From Gemmatimonadota bacterium (GTDB lineage Bacteria > Gemmatimonadota > Gemmatimonadetes > Longimicrobiales > Gaopeijiaceae), in contig JAWKQN010000005.1 in NCBI GenBank assembly GCA_041390125.1, positions 124,001 to 188,000 of the forward strand: 64,000 nucleotides of DNA, written 5' to 3'. Below, piece after piece: positions 1 to 7,800 of the stretch (position 1 is its first letter; each line of letters begins with the position of its first letter). A model generated the notes under the pieces. It saw only the letters and a program-made list of their open reading frames with translations. It made no database searches and was not told the DNA's origin. Position numbers and translations under genes: made by a program.

Positions 1-1123
1 CCGCGTCGGACCACCCGTCCCCTGCGTCGGCGCTGCCCTGGGGCGCCCGGCCGATCCGTCGCGAATAGAAGAGGGATTCGTTGGCGTCGTCGCCGTCCCC
101 CTGGGAGAGCCGGAAGTTGAAGATGCTGGAGCCTTCCACGAAGAAGGGCCGGCGCTCGGCGAAGAACGCCTCGAACGCCGACAGGTTCACCTGCCCGGGG
201 TCGGCCTCGACCTGGCCGAAGTCCGGGTTGACCGTGAGGTCCAGCGTCAGGTTGCTGGTCACGCCGTACTTGAGGTCGGCGCCCACGGTGCCGAAGACGT
301 CGTTGCGCTCGTAGAACGGATTGGCGAGATCGCCCGTGGCGCGGGTGAGCCGGGCCACCGTGTAGGGCAGCAGCTCCATGTGCCGCGGCGAGGTCAGGTT
401 CTTGAGGCCGCGCAGCTCGCCGAAGCGGGAGACCGTGGCGTTCTCCTGCTGGGACAGCGGAGCCCAGACCGAGCGCTCCTGTCGCCGGGCCACCTCGCGC
501 ATGAAGTTGATGCCCCACGTCTGGATGGGCGCGGACTCGAAGCGGAGCTGCGAGTACGGAATCCGGAACTCGGCGCTCCAGCCTTCATCGTCGCGCTGTA
601 CGGCCACGTCCCAGACCGCATCCCACGACGAATCCTCCTGCGTGTCGTCGAAGCGGTACCAGTCGGACTTCACGCCCAGCGGGTTGACCGCGAACTGGAA
701 CGCCGTGCGGCGATCGAAGTAGCTGTCGATCACGACGTGCACGCGATCGGAGTAGCCCGAGTCGTCCCGCCGCGCGAGCTGGGCCGCGATGAGATCGGGT
801 TCGCGGTCGAACGCCCGGAACGCGACGTAGAGGGCATCCACACCGTACAGGACCCGCACCTCGGTCCGCTCGCTGGCCGCCGCGCCTTCGTTCGGCTGAT
901 ACTGCACGAAGTCGGAGGCCACCGGCGCCGAGCGCCAGACCGGATCGGAGAGGTCCCCGTCCACCCGGGGCTCCTCCGTGGTGATGGGCACGGCCTCGAG
1001 CACCGGAGGCGCCGCCCGTCGCGCCGAGGCCGCCGAACCGCCCTCCTGGAGACCCTCCTGGGCCGCGAGGGGAGGGACGCAGGAGGCGAGGGCGAGCAGG
1101 AGCGCGAGATGGGTGCGGGGCAT
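1..1123 (-). CDS. DUF5916 outer membrane protein with CBM9-like N-terminal domain (3' end cut by window)
   Basis: Reading leftward from ATG 1123 the frame stays open to the window edge, giving the first 374 residues. A signal peptide (MPRTHLALLLALASC, then AAQEG) is followed by a CBM9-like beta-sandwich beginning RVDGDLSDPVWRSA. The DUF5916 domain then begins, with its characteristic run NPDFGQVEADPGQVNLSAFE and FFAERRPFFVEGSSIF. In this family the C-terminal part is predicted to be an outer membrane beta-barrel; that part lies outside the window. Function is unknown; members are common in FCB bacteria and are often annotated as carbohydrate-binding surface proteins. It is divergent from dapF across a roughly 200-bp spacer. 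Family assignment is firm and substrate unknown. Confidence 0.88.
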   Translation of the reverse strand, partial: MPRTHLALLLALASCVPPLAAQEGLQEGGSAASARRAAPPVLEAVPITTEEPRVDGDLSDPVWRSAPVASDFVQYQPNEGAAASERTEVRVLYGVDALYVAFRAFDREPDLIAAQLARRDDSGYSDRVHVVIDSYFDRRTAFQFAVNPLGVKSDWYRFDDTQEDSSWDAVWDVAVQRDDEGWSAEFRIPYSQLRFESAPIQTWGINFMREVARRQERSVWAPLSQQENATVSRFGELRGLKNLTSPRHMELLPYTVARLTRATGDLANPFYERNDVFGTVGADLKYGVTSNLTLDLTVNPDFGQVEADPGQVNLSAFEAFFAERRPFFVEGSSIFNFRLSQGDGDDANESLFYSRRIGRAPQGSADAGDGWSDA

Positions 1124-1319
1124 CGAGGTCTGGGCAGGAGGAGTGGGTCCGGACGACCGTCAGCGTGGGTCCGGGCACATCGTTGGACGGACGCGGACAC
1201 GGGAAGGTTGCGAGGGCCTACGGGCCGGATCGGCCTCGGGTTTCCTCCTCCCCCTTCTTCCGCGGGCCCTTCCGCCCCAGAATGCCGGTCGTGACGAGCC
1301 CCCGATGGAAGGAGGAGCA

Positions 1320-2207
1320 GTGGCCGCTGGGGAGCGATTCTCCACGGAGGTGTGGCAGGCCGGTCCGCGGTTCTTCAAGGCCCACGGACATGGCAACGAC
1401 TACCTGGTCTTCGCGCGCGGAGAGGGGTGGCCTGTCACGGGGGCGACCGTCCGCAGGATCTGTGACCGCTTCCGGGGCCCGGGCGCGGACGGCGTGGTGA
1501 TCGTGGATGCTGCGGTCCGACCCTTCGCGCTGCGCATGTTCAATCCGGACGGCGGCGAGTTCGAGAAGAGCGGCAACGGTCTGCGGGTCACTGCCGCCTG
1601 GTTGCATCGGGCGGGGTGGGTGGGAGACGAGCCCTTCGCCGTGGTGGTGGGTGGGGCACGGGTGGAGATGACGGTCCACGGACGCGACGCGCACGGTGCG
1701 CTGGACATCAGCGCCGACATGGGCCAGGCGCGCTTCGGAGCGGACGCGGTGGACCTGCAGGAGGATGGGGCGCTCCTCGATCCGGACGGGCGGGAGTTGG
1801 ACGCCGTCGTGGTCTCGATGGGCAACCCCCACTGTGTCGTGTTCGGGCGTTCCGCGGACGAGCTGGAACTCCTGGGTCGCTGGCTCTCGGCACATCCACG
1901 CTTCCGGCACGGCACCAACGTGCAACTCGCCGCCGTGGACGGGGGGCGTCTCGACATCGCCATCTGGGAGCGCGGTGTCGGCCACACGCATTCCTCGGGG
2001 ACCTCCGCCTGCGCGGCGACGGCCGCGGCGATCCACAGCGGCCGACTTCCCTCCGGACGGCACGCCGTCCACATGGAGGGGGGGGTCTTCGAGGTCAGCG
2101 TGGACGAACGCGGGTCGGTCCGCCTGCGCGGTCCGGTCGAGGAGGTGATGGAGGGGACGCTGGCCGACGTGCTGCTGGAGTCGCTGGGTCGGGCGGAAGG
2201 CCCCTGA
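1320..2207 (+). CDS. dapF: Diaminopimelate epimerase family protein with both catalytic Cys replaced by Ser
   Basis: This 295-residue protein has the DapF two-domain fold signature: FFKAHGHGNDYLVF near the N-terminus, FNPDGGEFEKSGNG, MGNPHCVVF, and ERGVGHTHSSGTSACA. DapF normally interconverts LL- and meso-diaminopimelate for lysine and peptidoglycan, using one Cys in CGNG and one in ACGTG. Here these positions are Ser84 (SGNG) and Ser226 (SSGTS), so the standard two-thiol mechanism is not available as written. GTG 1320 is chosen as start because AAGGAGG lies just upstream; an in-frame ATG at 1305 would add five residues. The ends are convergent with lptG. It could be a true epimerase with altered chemistry, or a DapF-fold enzyme for another substrate (the PhzF branch also lacks these cysteines). 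Confidence 0.82.
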   Translation: MAAGERFSTEVWQAGPRFFKAHGHGNDYLVFARGEGWPVTGATVRRICDRFRGPGADGVVIVDAAVRPFALRMFNPDGGEFEKSGNGLRVTAAWLHRAGWVGDEPFAVVVGGARVEMTVHGRDAHGALDISADMGQARFGADAVDLQEDGALLDPDGRELDAVVVSMGNPHCVVFGRSADELELLGRWLSAHPRFRHGTNVQLAAVDGGRLDIAIWERGVGHTHSSGTSACAATAAAIHSGRLPSGRHAVHMEGGVFEVSVDERGSVRLRGPVEEVMEGTLADVLLESLGRAEGP

Positions 2208-2209
2208 CC

Positions 2210-2229
2210 CGGGCCCGCGTGCGGGCCCG
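2210..2229. terminator. Palindromic hairpin between convergent dapF and lptG
   Basis: A perfect 9-bp stem (CGGGCCCGC / GCGGGCCCG) with a 2-nt spacer sits three bases after the dapF stop and 44 bp before the end of lptG. The position between convergent genes suits a bidirectional terminator, but there is no clear T-run on either side. A weaker CCCGC-GAA-GCGGG hairpin follows at about 2240. Confidence 0.45.
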
Positions 2230-2273
2230 TCCGGTCCTGCCCGCGAAGCGGGTGCTCCGGGGGAAGCTCGGCG

Positions 2274-3341
2274 CTACGTGCGGACCCGGCTGAACAGGAT
2301 CAGACCTGCAGCCAGGAACGTGAGGTTGGGCAGCCAGGCCGCCAGCAGGGGGTCGAGTCCCCCGCTCTCGCCCACGGCGCCGGCCATGCGCAGGAAGACC
2401 ATGTACAGGATGGTCGATGCCAGCGAGATGCCCACGCCGAAGGACGCACCCCCGCGCTTGTAGCTCGTCGCCAGCGGGAGGCCGAACAGGATGATCACGA
2501 GCGTGGCCGCGGGGATGGCCAGCTTCTGCTCGCGCTCGACCCGTAGCTCCGTCGGATCGCCACCGGAGCGTTGGATGGTCTCGATCATCTGACCGATCTC
2601 CCCGTAGGTCATCTGATCCTTGTCCGGCGGGTCCTCCAGCAGCTTGGTCGGCGGCTCCCCGAACCACTGCGTGCGGTAGTCCTCGAACGCGTAGGCGCGC
2701 TCGCCTTCGCTCAGGAAGTGGCGCACGTACCCGTCGTGGAAGGTCCAGCCGCTCTCGTCGGACCAGGTGGCGCGGTCCGCGATCAGGTGGAAGTCCACGC
2801 CGCGGCCCTGTGCGGCTTCGCGCTCCAGCGCCACCTGCTGGATGCTCTTCTCCGGCAGCGACAGGCGCTGCACGGTCAGCGTGAAGCCGTTCTCCGTCTG
2901 GTACACGAAGTTCGTGCGCCAGTCCTTGCGGACCTCGCGCTCGCGGAAGCGCTCCGCGGCCATCTGTGTGGTACGGGGCACCAGCTCGGTCAGGCCCAGC
3001 CCCACCCCCGTGAGCAGCAGTCCCATCAGGACGAGGGGTGCGACGAGCCGATGGAAGGAGATCCCTCCGGCCTTGGCGGCCACCACCTCGTGGTGGGAGG
3101 TCATGTTCTGGACGGTGAAGACGGCCGCGATCAGCGCGGCGATCGGGAAGGACCAGAGCATGTACTGCGGGAACTGGAAGACGTACCCGAGCAGCATGTC
3201 GGACGGAGGCACCCCCCTCGACATGTACACGTCCACGCGTTCGGTCAGGTCTCCGATGAGGAACAGCATCGGGGCGCCGATCACGAAGGCTCCGAACAGC
3301 CGGAGGAAGCTCGTGACGACCAGCCGGTCGAGGATCCTCAC
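2274..3341 (-). CDS. lptG: LPS export permease LptG
   Basis: This 355-residue YjgP/YjgQ-family permease is of normal length for LptG. It begins GTG-RILDRLVVTSFLRLF with a first membrane helix, then two more helices, a central periplasmic beta-jellyroll (residues about 110-260) and three C-terminal helices (PAATLVIILFGLPLATSY onward). With LptF it forms the inner-membrane part of the LptB2FG transporter, which extracts LPS and hands it to LptC/LptA. The GTG start overlaps the lptF stop by four bases (GTGA), so translation is probably coupled. lptB, lptC and lptA are not in the window. Being second in the pair and the shorter protein favours LptG over LptF. Confidence 0.9.
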   Translation of the reverse strand: MRILDRLVVTSFLRLFGAFVIGAPMLFLIGDLTERVDVYMSRGVPPSDMLLGYVFQFPQYMLWSFPIAALIAAVFTVQNMTSHHEVVAAKAGGISFHRLVAPLVLMGLLLTGVGLGLTELVPRTTQMAAERFREREVRKDWRTNFVYQTENGFTLTVQRLSLPEKSIQQVALEREAAQGRGVDFHLIADRATWSDESGWTFHDGYVRHFLSEGERAYAFEDYRTQWFGEPPTKLLEDPPDKDQMTYGEIGQMIETIQRSGGDPTELRVEREQKLAIPAATLVIILFGLPLATSYKRGGASFGVGISLASTILYMVFLRMAGAVGESGGLDPLLAAWLPNLTFLAAGLILFSRVRT

Positions 3342-4780
3342 GCCGGGCCCTCGCGTCCCGACACCGGATGGCGGAGACGGAGCTTGACGGCGTGCCAGAG
3401 GTCGTCCCACCCGCCGCCCCGCATGCTGGCGGTCTCCCGGCCCATGCGGCGCACCAGGAGCAGTGCGAAGGCCCCGAAGATCAGGTTCGGTGCCCACATG
3501 GCCCAGAAGGGCGGGACCACTCCGCGATCGGCGAGGTTCTCGCCGCCGATCAGACCGGTCCAGTAGACGCCGAAGATGGCCACGGACGCCGAGATGACCA
3601 TGCCCACCCCCCCGCGGGGGAAGCGGATCGCGAAGGGCACGCCCAGCAGCACGAACACCAGACATGCGACCGAGATCGCGTACTTCTTGTGGATCTCGAC
3701 CCAGAAGCGGGCATGGTTGTCTCCCGCGATCTCCCACCGGGCCTTGGAGGTCCGGATGGCCAGGGCCGTACCCCGCGTCATGCCGTCGTCGGGGATCTCC
3801 TGCCGGAGCGCGACCGTGCGGGAGACGCTTCCCGCGCCGGCCGAGGGCGGGGGGGCCAGCGAGTCCGCGTCGATCGGCAGCCCCAGGGCCTTGCGCACGG
3901 CCGTGGTGGACTCGCGACGGGCCTCCTCGCGGGCCGTCGCACGCTCCGTTTCGTAGTCGGCCGCCTGCTCGCGCAGCATGGCCACCGACATCTCCCGGTC
4001 GCTGCGCCCCGCCTCCTCCGCCCCCCGCTCGAGCACGTCTCCCACCCCCCGGAGCGGGATGATCTGCGTGGAGAAGCCCGTCCGCATGAGGCTGCCGGGC
4101 CGGTTGTCGTCCGTCTCGACCACCATCCCGTCGTGCAGGGTGAGGTAGAGGTCGGTCCGGGCCTCGTTGAAGGCCATCTCCCCGCGGTCGGCGTAGATGG
4201 TGCGGTGGCGGGCCGGCTCCGTGACGTCGAAGATGGTCACGTCGCGCAGCGTATTCGACGCCTGATCGATCTCGGTGGCCTGCAGGTAGTAGGAGGGCGT
4301 GCCGCTCTGGGTCCCCGTCTCGATGGCGTTGACGACCTGGTCCTGGAGCTCGAAGGTCGGGCTCTTGTTGGCGATGTCGATCATCAGCTTCTTGAGCCGA
4401 TGGTTCGCTTCGGGGAGGACTTGATCGTTGAAGTAGAAGGTGGCACCGGTGGCCAGGGCGCCGAGGACCAACATCGGGACCAGCAGCCGCGAGGGGGGCA
4501 CGCCGCCGGCCCGCATGGCCGTGATCTCACTGGCGGCCGTGAGGTCCGCGAACGTATAGAGGACGGCGATGAGGACGGCCATCGGCAGCGTCAGCGCCAC
4601 CGTGTGCGGCAGGGACAGCCAGAGGAACTCGCCGACGACCTCCCAGCCCAACCCCTTGCCCACCAACAGATTGAGACGCTGGGCCACCGCGTTGAGGAAC
4701 AGAAGGCCCGTCAGCGCCCCCAGTGCGAACAGGAAGGGACCCGCGTGGGACCGAGCCAGATAGCGTGTCAGGATGCCCAT
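3338..4780 (-). CDS. lptF: LPS export permease LptF
   Basis: This 480-residue LptF/LptG-family permease begins MGILTRYLARSHAGPFLFAL and has three N-terminal and three C-terminal membrane helices (GMVISASVAIFGVYWTGL among the last). The periplasmic part is longer than usual. It includes a charged, Ala/Glu/Arg-rich stretch around residues 240-310 (REQAADYETERATAREEARR), predicted to be helical or coiled coil, that typical LptF proteins of about 370 residues lack. The family motif VLPEANHRLKKL is present. It is the first gene of the lptF-lptG pair and divergent from the SprA-like gene. The location of the transporter half next to a giant outer membrane protein fits an envelope-biogenesis neighbourhood. 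Confidence 0.9.
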   Translation of the reverse strand: MGILTRYLARSHAGPFLFALGALTGLLFLNAVAQRLNLLVGKGLGWEVVGEFLWLSLPHTVALTLPMAVLIAVLYTFADLTAASEITAMRAGGVPPSRLLVPMLVLGALATGATFYFNDQVLPEANHRLKKLMIDIANKSPTFELQDQVVNAIETGTQSGTPSYYLQATEIDQASNTLRDVTIFDVTEPARHRTIYADRGEMAFNEARTDLYLTLHDGMVVETDDNRPGSLMRTGFSTQIIPLRGVGDVLERGAEEAGRSDREMSVAMLREQAADYETERATAREEARRESTTAVRKALGLPIDADSLAPPPSAGAGSVSRTVALRQEIPDDGMTRGTALAIRTSKARWEIAGDNHARFWVEIHKKYAISVACLVFVLLGVPFAIRFPRGGVGMVISASVAIFGVYWTGLIGGENLADRGVVPPFWAMWAPNLIFGAFALLLVRRMGRETASMRGGGWDDLWHAVKLRLRHPVSGREGPA

Positions 4781-4896
4781 GTCGTTTCGGTTCGGATCGG
4801 ACCGGGGCGGCGGGAGCCCGCGCGGCTGGCCCGATCTACCCCGCCCCTGCTCCCCCGATCCCCCCGAGCGCCCCGGCCCGGGAGTTGGACCGTGCG

Positions 4897-7800
4897 GTGA
4901 GCCGGCTCCGAACCGCGCTCGGAGCGCTGGTCCTGGGGCTGGCCGCGACCCCCGCGCTCCTCGCGCAGGCCCCGCCTCCGGATTCCACCGCGCAGCAGGA
5001 TGTGGGCCTCCAGGTCCGCTTCCGGGGACGGGGGGAGCTGGGCGGCGACTGGACCCGGTTCCGGCCGTGCGAGGCGGCGCTCCAGGTCTCCTGCCAGGCC
5101 GGGCTGCTGCCCCGCATCACGCCGGACCTCCAGTTCGGGCTGGAGGCGTCCGGGAGCATCTTCGACCGCTTCTTCGTCGACGTCGACTACGAGCAGGCGC
5201 GGGAGTTCTCGGCTGCGAACACGCTCAACCTCTCCTATCGCGGGCGCCCTGGGGAGTTCATCGACCGCATCGAGGTCGGGGACGTCAGCTTCGATCTTCC
5301 CGAGTCCCGCTTCCTCACGCAGTCCATCCCGGCCGCCAACCTCGGTATCCGCGCGACCGCGCACGCCGGGCCGGTCTCGTTCCAGACCGTCTTCGCGCAA
5401 CAGCAGGGCGACGTGGAGAGCACCACCTTCCGGCCCGCCGGCCTGGGCGGGACCGAAGCGTTCGTCCGGCGCGACACCCTCGTGCTCGACGACGCCGACT
5501 ACGTGTCGGGTCAGTTCTACTTCCTGCTCGATCCGGGGGCACTCGAAGGATATCCGCACGTCGACGTCCTCGCGTTGACCCCGGCCGACGCCCCGGCCGC
5601 GCAGGCCCCCGGTTCCGCTCCCATCCAGCTCTATCGCTTCGAGGCCGAGCCCGTCGTACGTCAGCAGGTGGAGGGGTACATCCAGGCGGATGCGGTCGCC
5701 GAACGGGCCGGGGACGTGGTGGTGGAGTCGGGGTGGTTCCGCAGCCTCTCTCCGGAGATCGACTACTTCGTGCATCCGAGCGGGCTGTGGGTCGGGCTGC
5801 GGCGCCCTCTGCTGCCGGGCGAGATGCTGGCCGTCACGTACATCGCCGCCACCGGGGACACCATCGGCGACTACAACCCCGAGCGCATCTACACGCTCGG
5901 CGGTCGCCCCCGCCTGCGCCTGCTGAAGGCGTCGAGCCCCAACCACCAGCCGGGACGCCCCACCTGGGAGCGGGAGATGCGGCAGATCTACCGCATCTCC
6001 GCCGCGAGCGACGTCGACCCCGGGACCATTGCGCTGGCGCTGTCGGTCGGCGAGCTGACCGGTGGGCGCACCTTCACACGGGGGAGCGCGGGGGAGTTCT
6101 CCTACCTGCGGTTGTTCGGGATCGATTCCCAGTCGCCCGTGGACCAGGTGGACCGCTCCGTCATCTACACGCCGGCCGAGGAGTCCGTGGGGGACGTGCC
6201 GGCCGTGCCCGGCACCTATCTCGTCTTCCCGACCCTGCGCCCGTTCGCCCAGCCACCGCCGCTGCCGTCGTTCGGCCTCGACGCCTCGGAGGCCGCCGCG
6301 CTGCTCGGGGAGCTCGCCAATCCCGCGATCTACGACGAGCCCGATCCGCTGGAACGCCGGAGCGCAGGGCTGTTCCGCCTCAACCTGGAGTTCACGGTGC
6401 GGAGCGAGGGCACCCTCGGGACGTTCTCCCTGGGTGCATTCGGGATCCGCGACGGATCGGAACGGCTCATGCTGGGCGACTACCGTCTGCGGCCCGGTGA
6501 GGACTACCTCATCGACTACGACATCGGCACGGTCACGCTCATCGATCCCCAGGCGCTGTTCACGCGCTTTCCCCGCGAGAGCCTGAGCGCAACCTGGGAG
6601 CAGAAGTCGCTGTTCGAGATCGCTCCCACCACGATCCTGGGCCTGGGGGTGGACTACCGGGTGGGGGAGCGCGGCCGCATCAGCCTGCTGGGGATGTACC
6701 AGTTCGAGCGTGAGCTCGTCCGGCGCCCCCAGCTGGGGGTCGAGTCCTCGGCGGTGTGGCTGGGCGGGGTCAGCGCCGACTTCACGCTGGCGGCACCCTG
6801 GCTGGACCGCGCGCTCGCTCGTCTGCCGGCGACGCCCTCCCGGCCCTCGTCGCTGCGGGTGAGCGGAGAGGTCGCGCTCTCGTTGCCCGACCCCAACACG
6901 CAACGCGACGTCTTCCTCGACGACTTCGACACGTCCAACGAGTTGCCGCTGCCCCGGTTCGCGTCCCTGTGGCGGCTGGGGAGCGCGCCGGCCGTCCGCG
7001 ACGGTGCGGAAGCCGAGCTTCCGGTCATGCTCGGCGCCGAGGAGACCGCGCCTCTCGTCTGGCAGCACACCTGGCGCACGCCTCAACCGGGAGGCGATAC
7101 GGCGAGCGTCTTCGAAGGATTCCTCCCGCAGGAGATCGATCAGCAGCTCACGGTGCTCGGCAGCCCCACCCGCGAGAGCACGCTGCGCATCGCGTTCGGG
7201 GCCGGCGACACGCGCCCCTACGGCGAGCCGCGCTGGCGCTCGTTGACCACGTCGCTCTCACCCACGGGTGTGGACCTCTCCCGCAGCGAGTACCTGGAGT
7301 TCTACGTCGCGGACGGCGACTCCCTCACGCTCATCGTGGATCTGGGCGTGGTATCCGAGGACGCGATGTTCGTCGATTCGCTCGGCCTGACGAGCGGCGT
7401 CAAGCCGAATGGGACGTTGTGGGGTCTGGGCCGGCTGGACCAGGAGGCGGATCCCGCCCGCGGCGAGATCTGGTCCGATGCGCTCGACCGGTTCGGCGTA
7501 TGGGGGGAGGGATGTCGCGATCAGCGGGGTGCCGTCTACCGCGTCGGCGATCCGGACGCGGTCTGCACGGCCGGGAACGGGCGGGTCGACACGGAGGACC
7601 TGGACGGCGACGGGAACCTGGACACGCTCGAGCGCTTCGTGCGCTACGTGGTGCCGCTCGACGACACCTCACCCTGGCTGGTCCGCTCACGCAGCGAGAC
7701 GGGGACCGCCTTCCGCCTGTATCGGATCCCGCTGCGCACCGAAGCGGCCATCAATCCGGCCGGCCTCTTCACGGAGGCGGATTGGCGGGGTGTGAAACAG

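Noticed and set aside
4768..7086. Long open frame on the minus strand opposite the SprA-like gene
   Set aside because: Low-complexity Arg/Gly/Pro composition, no motifs, and antisense to a well-supported gene; long shadow frames are expected at this GC content.
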